DNA of 64,000 bases from an uncultured Eubacteriaceae bacterium (GTDB lineage Bacteria; Bacillota; Clostridia; Peptostreptococcales; Anaerovoracaceae): the NCBI GenBank assembly GCA_903789635.1, contig CAIFEY010000001.1:1-64000 (forward strand), in the 5' to 3' direction. The notes under the pieces were generated by a model, which did no database searches, was not told where the DNA came from, and saw only the letters and a list, made by a program, of their open reading frames with translations. A program made the translations under genes and the position numbers. Within the stretch, counting starts at the first letter, position 1, and every line of letters starts with the position of its first letter. This document shows positions 19,871 to 28,871 of the stretch, one piece after another.

Positions 19871-19910
19871 AACAGCGTACTTGTGAAATTCACAGGTACA
19901 CTGTTTTTAT
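19871..19910 (+). terminator. Terminator of tRNA-Thr
   Basis: An inverted repeat, CAGCGTACTTGTG with CACAGGTACACTG, is followed by five T residues. Confidence 0.85.
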
Positions 19911-20062
19911 ATTATCTTATTATGTATTTGACGTATTTTACATTTACCCCCGGACGCAGATGAAGCTGTGCCCGGGGCTTTTTCATTTTTCGTGTTTTCA
20001 CGCGGGCTTCGGGGCGCCGTGCGCGCGTTATGCTGCCCGCAGACCGCAAGGGAGCGGACTGC

Positions 20063-21091
20063 TTACCAGATTCCCAGGACGTGCTGCATCAGCAGGCTGA
20101 CGACGGTGATGCCGACCCAGCAGCAGGCGCCGAGGAGAATCGGCTTTCCGCCGGTCTTGATCAGCTTGATCATGTTGCTGTTCAGTCCGATCGCGGCCAT
20201 GGCCATGACGATGAAGAATTTGGACAGCTGTTTCAGCGGAGTGAATACGTCCGCGCTGACACCTGCGTGCATGCAGATCGTGGTAAAGACCGCGGCGAGG
20301 ATGAAGTACAGGATGAACATCGGGAATGCGCGGCGGAAGCTGAAGTTGTTCTCTGCAGATTCCTCTTTCTTTGCCGTAACGGAGGCCAGGACGAGGGTGA
20401 TCGGGATGATCGCCAGGGTTCTGGTCAGCTTGACGGTGACGGCCTTGTCCAGTGTCGCGCTGCCGAGGTTCCACATGCTGTCCCAGGTCGATGCGGCGGC
20501 GGTTACGGACGAGGTGTCGTTGATCGCGGTGCCGGCGAAGATGCCGAACGCGTGCCCGCTGGTCGTGCTGAAACCGATTGCGTGGCCCAGCATCGGGAAG
20601 AAGATCGCGGCAAGGACATTGAAGAAGAAGATTACGGAGATGGCCTGCGCGATCTCGTCGTCGTCCGCGCCGATGACCGGTGCAGTCGCCGCGATTGCCG
20701 AGCCTCCGCAGATGGAGGAGCCCACGCCGACGAGCGTCGAGATGTTCCCCGGGATCTTCATTGCACGGTGCAGCACCCAGGCGACGATCAGCGAAGTCGC
20801 GATCGTGCAGATGATGATCGGGAGCGATTCCTTTCCCGTCGCCGCGATGACGCCCAGGTTCATGCCGAAACCGAGCAGAACGACGGCGGTCTGCAGGATA
20901 AACTTGGATGTCCACTTGATGCCGGCCTCGGCCGATCCCTTATTATCCCGAAACAGGGCGATCACCATGCCCGCGAGAATCGCAATGACTGCGCCGCCGA
21001 TGATCGGAAACTTCTGCCCGGCCAGCCACGACGGCACGGCGATGAGAAAACAGACGGCAATCCCCTTCAGATTCCTCTTGATAAATTCCAT
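20063..21091 (-). CDS. YeiH-family (UPF0324) putative sulfate/anion exporter
   Basis: A polytopic membrane protein of 342 aa with about ten hydrophobic segments. Conserved features of the YeiH/PSE family include the segment [21 protein letters not shown] and [14 protein letters not shown]. The family is proposed to export sulfate or sulfonate-derived ions; the substrate is not proven. It is divergently arranged with a LysR-type regulator, the same arrangement as yeiH-yeiE in enterobacteria, so regulation by that protein is likely. Confidence 0.85.
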   Translation of the reverse strand: MEFIKRNLKGIAVCFLIAVPSWLAGQKFPIIGGAVIAILAGMVIALFRDNKGSAEAGIKWTSKFILQTAVVLLGFGMNLGVIAATGKESLPIIICTIATSLIVAWVLHRAMKIPGNISTLVGVGSSICGGSAIAATAPVIGADDDEIAQAISVIFFFNVLAAIFFPMLGHAIGFSTTSGHAFGIFAGTAINDTSSVTAAASTWDSMWNLGSATLDKAVTVKLTRTLAIIPITLVLASVTAKKEESAENNFSFRRAFPMFILYFILAAVFTTICMHAGVSADVFTPLKQLSKFFIVMAMAAIGLNSNMIKLIKTGGKPILLGACCWVGITVVSLLMQHVLGIW

Positions 21092-21178
21092 TTTGTCGCA
21101 AAACCTCTCTTTCCATCAGAAACAAGTAAATATAGTGTGATTATATCGTGAACTGTTGATAAGTTGAAATTATATATT

Positions 21179-21201
21179 ATAATCTACACATAACAGATTA
21201 T
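21179..21201. promoter_or_regulatory. Candidate LysR-type operator
   Basis: ATAATCT (21179-21185) and AGATTAT (21195-21201) form a perfect 7-bp inverted repeat around a 9-bp spacer. It lies 21 bp before the regulator start, in the 131-bp region shared with the divergent yeiH-like gene. Confidence 0.5.
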
Positions 21202-21222
21202 TATTGATGGGGGGGTATTGAG

Positions 21223-22113
21223 ATGCTGGATTATCGGGTGAAGACGTTTCTGAAGGTCTGTGAGACGATGAATTACACACAGGCCTCGCACGCGCTGAAC
21301 ATCACGCAGCCTGCGGTTTCGCAGCACATCCGCGGCCTGGAGAACTACTACGGGGTGCGCCTGTTCAAGTATGAGAATAAGACCCTGCGCCTGACGCCGG
21401 CGGGGGCTGTGCTGCGTGATCGGATGCGGGTTCTGCAGAACGATGAGGAGGCGTTGACAAAGGAGATACAGCAGGGAAATTCCGCCCTGCTGCCGGTCTC
21501 GCTCGGGGTGACGATGACGGTCGGGGAGTACGCGGTTGTGCGGCCCTTAGCGAGATATCTGAAGCGGCACCCGGAGCAGAATATCCGGCTCAGGTTCGGA
21601 AATACGACGCAGCTGCTGAAGCTCCTGCAGAAGGGCGAGATCCAGCTGGCCCTGGTCGAGGGGTACTACCCTAAGGACAAGTACGAGCACCTACGATACA
21701 GCACGGAAGAGTACGTCGGTGTCTGCAGGGCGGAAAACCGGTCTGTGGGCGAAGTAACGGAGTCGTTCGCAGATCTGCTCACAGAGCGCCTGCTCGTGCG
21801 TGAAGAGGGCTCAGGGACCCGCAACATCCTGGAGCGCTGCCTGGCCGTGTACGGACTGAAGGTTTCGGATTTTCAGCGGCAGATCCAGGTTGAGAACATG
21901 CACACGATTATCGGCCTTCTGAAGGAAGGGTGCGGGATCTCGTTCCTGTATAAGATCGCGGTGGAGGAGGAACTTCGGACAGGGGTGCTCAGGGAGCTTC
22001 GGATTCCGGACTTTCACATGACGCACGACTTCGACTTCATCTGGGAGAAGGGAAGTCTGTATTCCGACGGCTGCCGCGCGTTTGGTGAAGAGCTCAGGGC
22101 GCTGAGGGGCTAG
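21223..22113 (+). CDS. LysR-family transcriptional regulator
   Basis: The N-terminal winged helix (residues 1-60; TFLKVCETMNYTQASHALNITQPAVSQHIRGLENYYG) is typical of LysR proteins, followed by the effector-binding domain. The length (296 aa) is normal. A strong G-rich site (GGGGGGG) precedes ATG 21223. It is probably a CysL/YeiE-type regulator of the divergent exporter gene, by context. Confidence 0.9.
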   Translation: MLDYRVKTFLKVCETMNYTQASHALNITQPAVSQHIRGLENYYGVRLFKYENKTLRLTPAGAVLRDRMRVLQNDEEALTKEIQQGNSALLPVSLGVTMTVGEYAVVRPLARYLKRHPEQNIRLRFGNTTQLLKLLQKGEIQLALVEGYYPKDKYEHLRYSTEEYVGVCRAENRSVGEVTESFADLLTERLLVREEGSGTRNILERCLAVYGLKVSDFQRQIQVENMHTIIGLLKEGCGISFLYKIAVEEELRTGVLRELRIPDFHMTHDFDFIWEKGSLYSDGCRAFGEELRALRG

Positions 22114-22302
22114 CGGATGACCGCGCAGCGGCGGCCGTATTCATGGGGGCGCCGTCGCACGGACAGTATCATGAGGCCGCCGCGCCTGATGACGGCCGCT
22201 TTCACGCGGAGCGGTGCCCTGATGACCGCGCTGCGCAGACCCCGTAAACTTCGAATCAAAAAGAACAGAAGTTTGTATTTTAATAAAAATAAGAACATAC
22301 GT

Positions 22303-22331
22303 TTGACAACGCGGCGGAAATATCGTATGAT
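22303..22331 (+). promoter_or_regulatory. Strong promoter for the 89-aa gene
   Basis: TTGACA (22303-22308), a 17-bp spacer and TATGAT (22326-22331). Confidence 0.8.
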
Positions 22332-22413
22332 AGTGTCAGTAAGCGGGAATGGCGGACGTGAACAGCGTGACGTGAAGAGGAAGAATGAAGTGATGCGGAT
22401 GCAGGAGGCATAT

Positions 22414-22683
22414 ATGCAAGTTGTTGCAGAGCCGGTGGATATGATCGCTGTATTCCGGAAGAAAGAGGGGTGCCGGCCGGTACCTTATCGTTTTCGTTAC
22501 ACGGACCGCCGCGGAGACCACGTGGAGGTGCGTGTGGACAAGGTGCTGGAGATCGAGGATTTAAAGATCGGCGGGATAGACACGTATAATTATACGTGCC
22601 AGAGTCTGATCGGAGATGTCCTGCGCATGTACGTACTTAAATATTTTCTCAGCCAGGCCAGATGGGAACTTTATAAGATATAA
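22414..22683 (+). CDS. Unknown small protein (89 aa)
   Basis: I do not recognise this protein. It is supported by a near-consensus promoter, an AGGAGG ribosome site five bases before ATG 22414, and a balanced composition. The sequence is soluble, with alternating charged and hydrophobic residues (RFRYTDRRGDHVEVRVDKVLEIEDLKIGG) that suggest a small beta-rich fold, followed by a helical end (VLRMYVLKYFLSQARWELYKI). The frame stays open upstream to 22117, but that part lies before the promoter and reads as junk. Confidence 0.65.
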   Translation: MQVVAEPVDMIAVFRKKEGCRPVPYRFRYTDRRGDHVEVRVDKVLEIEDLKIGGIDTYNYTCQSLIGDVLRMYVLKYFLSQARWELYKI

Positions 22684-22803
22684 CCGGAGGGAAATCCCCG
22701 ATCGGCCGCTGATTGCAACGGCTTGAATGCATTGCTGGAACGGGCGGAGGCAGGTGAACCGCGGATACCTGACGTTTATGTACGGGATTATTGACAGAAA
22801 ATG

Positions 22804-22832
22804 TTGATGTTGACCTCAAAATATGTTATAAA
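22804..22832 (+). promoter_or_regulatory. Candidate promoter P1 of the gene-poor region
   Basis: TTGATG (22804-22809), a 17-bp spacer, TATAAA (22827-22832). Confidence 0.55.
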
Positions 22833-22885
22833 TATGAAGACGTAAAGACGCGCGAAGTAATTCTTAACAAATCTTATGATTTTGC

Positions 22886-22914
22886 TTGAATATCTTTGCG
22901 TAGAGATTTATAAT
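22886..22914 (+). promoter_or_regulatory. Candidate promoter P2 of the gene-poor region
   Basis: TTGAAT (22886-22891), a 17-bp spacer, consensus TATAAT (22909-22914). Confidence 0.65.
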
Positions 22915-23412
22915 ATATATATGCAAATAATTGGGGGAGGACTATCTGCAGGAATCAAGCAAAGGTTCTTCCGGTCATTTGCAGATCACAATCTGAGCTT
23001 TACATCGCTCGGGCATGGGTGCGGAAACGCGTTCATGGGAGACGGTGTTTTGCTATACGTAGAATAACGACAAGCTTTGTTGACTTCGAGAGCGTATGAA
23101 GTGGACGAGGCGGCATGTGTTTCGAGGCGAGCAGTTATTCTTTCCCGTATCTGAAGGGGAGTTCCCGATTATAGTCCCGGTTGATTTGCCTGGTTCAGCC
23201 GATTCGGCTGGCTTGGCCGATCCAATGGATTCGATGTATTTCGGTTCGATGGGTTGGACTGAGTCGATTGACTCGGAGGATCACAGAATGATTCCGGATT
23301 ATAGGAGAGAGTCTTCACGGAGGATGCGTGAGGGGACGGCGGTTCGTTTGGGGATGCATACGCAGCGGACGCGGATTACAATTGAGAATTTGGCATTGTA
23401 TTCTACGGGGCG

Positions 23413-23438
23413 AGAGCGGGGGTACCGCTCTTTTTTTT
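23413..23438 (+). terminator. Strong rho-independent terminator
   Basis: AGAGCGG pairs with CCGCTCT around a short G-rich loop and is followed by eight T residues. Confidence 0.9.
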
Positions 23439-23529
23439 GCCCGATCTTGCAGGCTATGCGTGGAATGTGAGAGGCGCTGCAGAAGAGCACTGCAGGCAGC
23501 CGTTCACGGGCCGCACCTGCGAACATGAG

Positions 23530-23576
23530 AAAAGAGCCGCCTTTCAGGGGAGTTCCTGAGAGAGCGGCTCTTTTTG
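23530..23576. terminator. Bidirectional terminator
   Basis: AAAGAGCCGC and GCGGCTCTTT arms with an A run on the left and a T run on the right. It would end the leftward YuiD-type gene and back up the rightward terminator at 23413. Confidence 0.85.
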
Positions 23577-23600
23577 TGCGCCTGCGGGGCAGCGCGGTGA

Positions 23601-24068
23601 TCAGGCAAGGTGTGCGTAGATCAGGCAGACGACGATGCCGGTCAGGATGCCGGTCGCGATTCCGGCGAGAAGCTCCGGGGTCGTGTGGCCCACGCGCTCG
23701 TCCAGGTCGCCGGACTGGACCGGGGTCCTGCCCTCCTGTTCGTCGCGGCGGCGCAGGCGGTTCAGGACGATGGACTGCTGCTGCGTGGTGTAGCGGACGC
23801 CGCGGGCGTCGTAGATCACGATGATCGCGAAGAACAGGGCGATCGCGAATTCGAAGCTGCCGGGGCCGTAGACGATCAGCGTGGAGACGGCCAGACCGGA
23901 GACCGTGGAGGAATGCGCGCTCGGCATGCCGCCGCCGGAGGTGATGCGGTCCTTCGTGAACTCGCCTTTGATGGCGTAGAGGATCATTTTCACGCTCTGG
24001 GCGACGAACCACGAGAAGACGGCCGCGATCAGAACCTGATTGTGAAGAAACTCTGTCAATGCATTCAT
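23601..24068 (-). CDS. Divergent PAP2-family membrane protein (YuiD/DUF212)
   Basis: A 155-aa membrane protein. The motif ITSGGGMPSAHSSTVSGLA and the later YDARGVRYTTQQQ and ERVGHTTPELLAG are typical of the DUF212 group, a divergent relative of PAP2 acid phosphatases. The PSAHS serine and histidine are kept. No substrate is established for the family; plant relatives have been linked to light responses and bacterial ones are uncharacterised. It is transcribed alone, ending at the bidirectional terminator. Confidence 0.85.
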   Translation of the reverse strand: MNALTEFLHNQVLIAAVFSWFVAQSVKMILYAIKGEFTKDRITSGGGMPSAHSSTVSGLAVSTLIVYGPGSFEFAIALFFAIIVIYDARGVRYTTQQQSIVLNRLRRRDEQEGRTPVQSGDLDERVGHTTPELLAGIATGILTGIVVCLIYAHLA

Positions 24069-24184
24069 ATCAAATCCGGGTGCCGGAACACGGTGAAAAT
24101 GTGCGGCATCCTCTCTCCTTTCCGTTGTACTTTACAGGTATTCTATCATTTTTTCCATATAATTGCATCCGGGGTATTTGTGGT

Positions 24185-24213
24185 TTGAATTTCAGTGCTA
24201 TACAATGTATACT
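24185..24213 (+). promoter_or_regulatory. Candidate promoter of the ABC exporter operon
   Basis: TTGAAT (24185-24190), a 17-bp spacer, TATACT (24208-24213). It leaves a leader of about 240 nt before the first gene. The remainder of 24069-24462 shows no gene. Confidence 0.6.
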
Positions 24214-24462
24214 ACATAAGTTGAAGTGCAAGCGAGCGGTGATCCTGCGGCCGTTTCCGGCTTCAACCGAGTTCATCAGCAGACCGCCGTGTATAGGTCC
24301 TGAGGGGCTGAACCGCATTTCTTTTGCCAGGCAGAGGGCCGCGTGAGAAAAACAGAGCACGCACAGGCATGCCGCATGGAATACCGGGAAAGCGTTGAAG
24401 GATAACGTGTACGACTGCGGGGGAGTCTGCAGTTTGCAGGAAAATAACAGGAGGAAAAGAGT

Positions 24463-25272
24463 TTGATAGAGACGATTAAGGAAATCGCGCATGATCATGT
24501 CGCGTTCCGAAAGCAGCTATTTAAGCTTGCGAAGACGGACATCATCAAGAAGTACCGCGGCGCGGCCTTCGGGTGGGCGTGGGCGGTCATCCGTCCAGCC
24601 GTAACCATCTTCGTTTACTGGTTCGCATTCTCCGTAGGACTGCGCCACAACAGGGATATGTATGGATATCCTTTCTTTTTGTGGCTGATCGCGGGAATTA
24701 TCCCGTGGTTCTACATGCGTGACTCACTGGTGGATGGGGCCAAGTCGATCCGAAGCTACAAGTATCTGGTCAAGCGAATCAAGTATCCGGTCGATACGAT
24801 TCCGACGTTTATCAGCATTTCAGACCTGCTGATCAACATGATTCTGCAGCTTGTGGTCGTCGTCATCTTCATGCTGGCAGGGCATATGCCGGATCTTTAC
24901 TATCTGCAGATTCCGGTGTACCTGGTGATGATGTTTGCGTTCTTTACCGTGTGGGGGCTGTTCGCCGGAATGCTGTCGGCGATGAGCAAGGACTTCCTGC
25001 ACCTGGTGCAGTCCGTCGTCCCGGCGCTGTTCTGGCTGTCCGGAATCATGTACGACGCGAACAGCATCTCGCAGCCGATCATCCGGAAGGTGCTGCTGTT
25101 CAATCCGGTCACCATCATTGCGAACGGATACAGAAACATCTTCATCTACAAGCAGTGGTTCTGGGAGAGCTCGGTGGAAATGCGGAATTACTTCATCATG
25201 CTGGCACTCATCTTCGTACTCGCGATCTGGGCATACAGGAAGCTGAAGAAGGATATTCCGGACGTACTGTAA
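24463..25272 (+). CDS. ABC-2 type polysaccharide exporter permease (TagG/Wzm-like)
   Basis: A 269-aa permease with six hydrophobic segments and the family motif KYRGAAFGWAWAVIRP near the N-terminus, as in TagG, KpsM and Wzm proteins that export teichoic acids or capsule and O-antigen glycans. The start is TTG 24463, eight bases after a consensus AGGAGG. The ATPase gene follows after 20 bp. The exported glycan cannot be named; no glycosyltransferases are adjacent. Confidence 0.9.
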   Translation: MIETIKEIAHDHVAFRKQLFKLAKTDIIKKYRGAAFGWAWAVIRPAVTIFVYWFAFSVGLRHNRDMYGYPFFLWLIAGIIPWFYMRDSLVDGAKSIRSYKYLVKRIKYPVDTIPTFISISDLLINMILQLVVVVIFMLAGHMPDLYYLQIPVYLVMMFAFFTVWGLFAGMLSAMSKDFLHLVQSVVPALFWLSGIMYDANSISQPIIRKVLLFNPVTIIANGYRNIFIYKQWFWESSVEMRNYFIMLALIFVLAIWAYRKLKKDIPDVL

Positions 25273-25292
25273 GGATGGGACGGTGAATCAAT

Positions 25293-26420
25293 ATGGATAA
25301 AGATATTGCGATTGAATTTAAAAACGTGAACAAGGTCTATACCCTGTTCCGTGACGATAAGCAGCGCCTGCGTTCCGTGTTCTTCAAGCGGGTGCGCGAC
25401 CGGGCGACCAAGATCAAGGCCCTGAACAACATCAACTTTCAGGTGCATAAGGGCGAGGCAGTCGCGCTGCTCGGCCGCAACGGAGCCGGGAAATCCACGC
25501 TGCTGAAGATGATCACCGGCGTAGCGTATCCGACGTCGGGAGAGATCAATGTCGACGGCAGGGTCAGCGCTCTGCTGGAACTGACGGCGGGCTTTGACCC
25601 GGAGTTTACCGGAAGAGAGAACATCTATTTCCGCGGCCAGCTGATGGGCATGAAGGAAGAGGATGTCGCCCGCCTGGAGCCGGCGATCGTCGAATTCGCC
25701 GAGATCGGCGAGTACATGGACCAGCCGGTCAGGACGTATTCCAGCGGAATGAAAGCCCGCCTGGGCTTTGCGATCAACGTCAATGTAGAGCCGGAGATTC
25801 TGATCGTCGATGAGGCGCTGTCTGTCGGAGACGCCTCCTTCAGGAAGAAGTGCACGGAGAAGGTCAACGAGCTGATCATGGGAAGCAACATCACCTTCAT
25901 GCTCGTCACGCATTCTGCCAAAACCGCGCAGCTGTTCTGCCAGCGGGGCATCGTGATGAAGAAGGGCCGGATGATCTTTGACTCGGACATCAACTCTGCG
26001 GTAGAATATTACAACGAGATGATCGAGAGTGAGGACGCGGCGAGGAAAGAACGCCGCCGCAAGAAGCGTGCGCAGAAGCTTGCCGATGCGCGTGCCGCTG
26101 CCGGAAAGGAGCAGAACCTCTACCTCAAGCTCGGAAACACCAAGCTCGAGCTGAAGGCGGAGGACTATAAGGGGAAGACGTATGAGCTGATCGACGCGCT
26201 CAATGCCAAGGTCTGCTACGGATACACGTACGAGACGGCAGAGCCTGTCGACGGCGCGACGGTTGAGGTCGATGCGGACGGGCTGGACGGATTCGATCCG
26301 CGCCACGTCAGGGCAGGTGTATACAAGCTCTGGTTCGTCGGCAAGAAGGACGATATGACATCCGCACCTCACTGCGTCGACATGACCGTATACGGAAAGC
26401 AGGAAGACCTCGACGAGTAG
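25293..26420 (+). CDS. ABC polysaccharide exporter ATPase (TagH/Wzt-like) with an extra C-terminal domain
   Basis: The ATPase domain has Walker A GRNGAGKS (61-68), the signature YSSGM (149-153) and Walker B ILIVDE (169-174), with the characteristic early segment IKALNNINF. After residue 245 there is a highly charged linker (RKERRRKKRAQK) and a domain of about 100 residues that looks beta-rich (GATVEVDADGLDGF...GVYKLWFVGKK). Wzt and TagH proteins also have extra C-terminal domains, in Wzt for recognising the glycan end; this one may have a similar role. The domain family is not recognised. Confidence 0.88.
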   Translation: MDKDIAIEFKNVNKVYTLFRDDKQRLRSVFFKRVRDRATKIKALNNINFQVHKGEAVALLGRNGAGKSTLLKMITGVAYPTSGEINVDGRVSALLELTAGFDPEFTGRENIYFRGQLMGMKEEDVARLEPAIVEFAEIGEYMDQPVRTYSSGMKARLGFAINVNVEPEILIVDEALSVGDASFRKKCTEKVNELIMGSNITFMLVTHSAKTAQLFCQRGIVMKKGRMIFDSDINSAVEYYNEMIESEDAARKERRRKKRAQKLADARAAAGKEQNLYLKLGNTKLELKAEDYKGKTYELIDALNAKVCYGYTYETAEPVDGATVEVDADGLDGFDPRHVRAGVYKLWFVGKKDDMTSAPHCVDMTVYGKQEDLDE

Positions 26421-26435
26421 GCGGGAGACACAATC

Positions 26436-27524
26436 ATGAAGAATAAGCGGGTGGCAAAGGGAATCATCAAGGGCATCGGCGCAGCGGTCCTGCTGTGCAT
26501 CCTGGGATTCCTTCTGCTGCTCGCTTTTTTGACGCTTACGGAGTACCGCCCGGCGAAGCAGATCAACCTCACGGCGGACGGCACGGCGTCGCAGCAGTCG
26601 GTCACCCGCGGTCAGTCTCTGCGTCTCGTCACGTGGAACGTCGGCTACGGCGCGCTCGGCGACAACGCGGACTTTTTCATGGACGGCGGCACGCACGTGA
26701 AGACGGCGAGCGAGGCGAGGGTTCGGCAGAACCTCCGGGGGCAGAAAACAGACCTGGCAGAGCTCAAGCCGGACTTCGTGTTCCTGCAGGAGGTCGACCG
26801 CAGCTCCGCGAGGTCGTACCGAATTGATGAGGCAAAGGAAATCGCCGCCGCGTTCCCGGGATACCAGAACACCTTCGCACAGAACTACAAGGTGGCGTTC
26901 ATCCCGTACCCGTGGCCGCCGATCGGAAAGGTCGACGCGGGTCTCGTCACGCTGTCGGACCGCAGAATCGTTGAATCCACGAGGATCCAGCTCCCGTGCC
27001 CGTTCAAGTGGCCGGTGCGCCTCGGAAACCTCAAGCGCTGCCTGATGGTGGACCGCGTGAACGTGAAGGGTACCGACAAACAGCTCGTGCTCGTCAACCT
27101 GCATCTCGAGGCGTACGACAGCGGCGAGGGCAAGGCCGCGCAGACCAGGATGCTGAAGCAGGTCCTGAACCGCGAGTACGAGAAGGGCAATTACGTGGTC
27201 GCGGCGGGTGACTTCAACCAGGCCTTCTCGAACGTCGACAGCAGCCGATATCCGGAGCTGAAGGGCACCTGGCACGCAGGGGCTCTGCCGGTGCAGTCGT
27301 TCGGAAAGCGGTGGCGCTTCCTGATGGACGCGTCCGTGCCGACCTGCCGCTCCCTCGACAGGCCGCTGAAGGGCGCCGACGCGAGCCCGGAGAAGTTCCA
27401 GTACTACATGATCGACGGGTTCATCGTGTCGCCGAACGTGAAGGTGATCCGGACCAGGACGTCCGACTTAGGGTTCAAGGTGTCCGACCACAACCCGGTG
27501 CAGCTGCAGTTTTCACTGGATTGA
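26436..27524 (+). CDS. Endonuclease/exonuclease/phosphatase-fold protein, membrane-anchored
   Basis: An N-terminal membrane segment (about residues 11-33, rich in Leu, Ile and Ala) is followed by an EEP domain with LVTWNVGYG, FLQEVDRSS, LVNLHLEAYDSG, VAAGDFNQ and the terminal SDHNPVQLQF. These are the metal-binding and catalytic motifs of the DNase I/sphingomyelinase fold. The protein probably acts outside the membrane on a phosphodiester or phosphoester. It lies 15 bp after the exporter ATPase gene, so it is likely in the same operon. A strong terminator follows. Confidence 0.85.
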   Translation: MKNKRVAKGIIKGIGAAVLLCILGFLLLLAFLTLTEYRPAKQINLTADGTASQQSVTRGQSLRLVTWNVGYGALGDNADFFMDGGTHVKTASEARVRQNLRGQKTDLAELKPDFVFLQEVDRSSARSYRIDEAKEIAAAFPGYQNTFAQNYKVAFIPYPWPPIGKVDAGLVTLSDRRIVESTRIQLPCPFKWPVRLGNLKRCLMVDRVNVKGTDKQLVLVNLHLEAYDSGEGKAAQTRMLKQVLNREYEKGNYVVAAGDFNQAFSNVDSSRYPELKGTWHAGALPVQSFGKRWRFLMDASVPTCRSLDRPLKGADASPEKFQYYMIDGFIVSPNVKVIRTRTSDLGFKVSDHNPVQLQFSLD

Positions 27525-27565
27525 TTATGGTGGAGAAGGAGGCTGCACGTTTATGCAGGCAAAAT

Positions 27566-27609
27566 AAAGAGGCTGTGAAAAATGACGGGTCATTTTTCAC
27601 AGCCTCTTT
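27566..27609. terminator. Terminator with a perfect 20-bp stem
   Basis: The arms at 27566-27585 and 27590-27609 are exact complements around a 4-nt loop, with a TTT end on the right and A-rich flank on the left, so it may work in both directions. The 781-bp repeat begins at the next base. Confidence 0.9.
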
Positions 27610-28390
27610 GCGACGCGACGAAATGATCTAACGAAGGCGGGCCTCGGTATGCAGTACACACAGATTAAATCTATCGAAATACCCTCGGAAGGACATTATT
27701 GAATATCGTTTTTCAGTAAGAGGTCAAATCTTGAAGTTTTGTGTAATTGCTTTTCCGAATTTCAGCAATGCGTATTTTCCTGCGCTTTGGTGGAACTTTT
27801 TCACTGCCAGAAAGAGAGTGAAGTAGTCTGACAAATTAAAATGGACCTGATGCTGCATGAAAATGGTCCGCAATTAATCCTGTTGTTCCCTCCAAGTGTC
27901 AGTAGCGATGAATCAGCGCTCAAGTTAAATGTATATTTGTACAAGGCGTCGAAAATCAGTTCCTCGATGAGTCGCCGCAGAAGACATTTTCCTGAAAAGA
28001 CCGCGAAAAGCAGATAGATTTCTAAGAGCATAAGAAATTACAACAGCAGTAAATCTATAAGATCAAATAGCTCTCAGAACCTGTTATGTAAGTACGTCGG
28101 TTTTTCGCTATTATGGAACTCCGAAAATTGCGTTCCACCGAAATGAATTATTAGTGACACTGCAGAAACGGATACAATATGCATAGACAATTAATTTCCA
28201 AGGTATGAACCTCCCTCGAAACTGGCGCGGAGCGCTAGTAGATGGAAGCGCCGAGCTCGCGGGCTTCGTTCTCTCTGCCTGCGCCGAGGACGGTGCCCCA
28301 GTTCTTCCAGGCGAGCATGTTCGTGAAGATGCCGTAGAAGTCGAGCGCCTGATCGTAGCTGTCGCCGCGGGCGGTCATCAGCAGCGCGGT
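27610..28390. repeat. Direct repeat copy 1 (781 bp)
   Basis: Nearly identical to 29543-30323 (offset 1933 bp); I counted about five mismatches. The first 600 bp are AT-rich with no convincing gene (a 76-codon leftward ORF lacks support); the last 156 bp are the 3' end of the flavin reductase gene. This covers the 710-bp gap between 27525 and 28234. Confidence 0.95.
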
Positions 28391-28741
28391 CTCCTTCAGG
28401 ACGCCGGTCCAGCCGAGTTTGTGGAATTCCGCGTAGAGGCGGTCGATCACGATTTTCAGCTGTCCGGTGATGGTGCCCCAGAATTCCGGAGACGCGAAGA
28501 CGACGACGTCTGCCGTCTCGAACGCGTCAGCGATCTCTGCCATGTCGTCCTTCTGGACGCAGATTCCGCCCTTGGTGCTGCAGGTCTCACAGGCGAGACA
28601 GCCGTGGATGTTCATGCCGTTGAGATAGAATTCTTTGACGGTGTTTCCGGCGTCCTGCGCGCCTGCCGAGAATGCCTTAACGAGAGAATCGGTCTTGCCG
28701 CCCTTACGCGGGGAACCGTTGAGAATGATGATGTTTTTCAT
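28235..28741 (-). CDS. Flavodoxin-fold NAD(P)H-dependent FMN reductase
   Basis: The N-terminal MKNIIILNGSPRKGGKTDSL is the FMN phosphate-binding loop of the family. The Cys-rich GCLACETCSTKGGICVQKDDM and the ASPEFWGTITGQLKIVIDR segment are also typical. At 168 aa it is slightly short. The last 52 codons lie in the 781-bp repeat. The gene is divergent from a TetR-type regulator, which probably controls it. Confidence 0.88.
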   Translation of the reverse strand: MKNIIILNGSPRKGGKTDSLVKAFSAGAQDAGNTVKEFYLNGMNIHGCLACETCSTKGGICVQKDDMAEIADAFETADVVVFASPEFWGTITGQLKIVIDRLYAEFHKLGWTGVLKETALLMTARGDSYDQALDFYGIFTNMLAWKNWGTVLGAGRENEARELGASIY

Positions 28742-28823
28742 GGTGAATACCTCCCTGTTTTGATGCCTCCATTTTAGGATGGGGTGGGAGAAATTTCCTC
28801 ACATGAAAACGATTATTCATTCG

Positions 28824-28839
28824 ATTTTCTTACGAAAAT
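28824..28839. promoter_or_regulatory. Candidate TetR operator
   Basis: ATTTTC (28824-28829) and GAAAAT (28834-28839) form an inverted repeat in the 130-bp divergent region between the flavin reductase and TetR genes. Confidence 0.4.
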
Positions 28840-28871
28840 GAAATAATATAAGAAGAAAGGAGGGAGAGCCG

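Larger units (their letters stand above)
22684..23412. other. Gene-poor region with two promoters and hairpins; possible noncoding RNA
   Basis: No convincing coding sequence. Two promoter-like sites, at 22804-22832 and 22886-22914, point right. The following 500 bp contain small inverted repeats such as CAGCCGA-T-TCGGCTG (23196-23210) and GAGTC-GATT-GACTC, and end at a strong terminator (23413-23438). ORFs of 63 and 124 codons in the interval lack ribosome sites; the longer one runs through the terminator. I could not match it to tmRNA, SRP RNA or RNase P RNA. Confidence 0.4.

Noticed and set aside
20028..21151. Long frames on both strands over the YeiH-type gene
   Set aside because: Arg/Asp/Gly-rich shadows of a membrane protein gene; only the 342-aa frame has hydrophobic segments and family motifs.
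22876..23067. 63-codon ORF in the gene-poor region
   Set aside because: No ribosome site, and its start overlaps the second promoter; no recognisable protein features.
23096..23470. 124-codon ORF in the gene-poor region
   Set aside because: It has no ribosome site and reads straight through the strong terminator at 23413-23438.
27801..28031. 76-codon leftward ORF, present in both repeat copies
   Set aside because: No ribosome site or recognisable family. Identity between copies only reflects the recent duplication.
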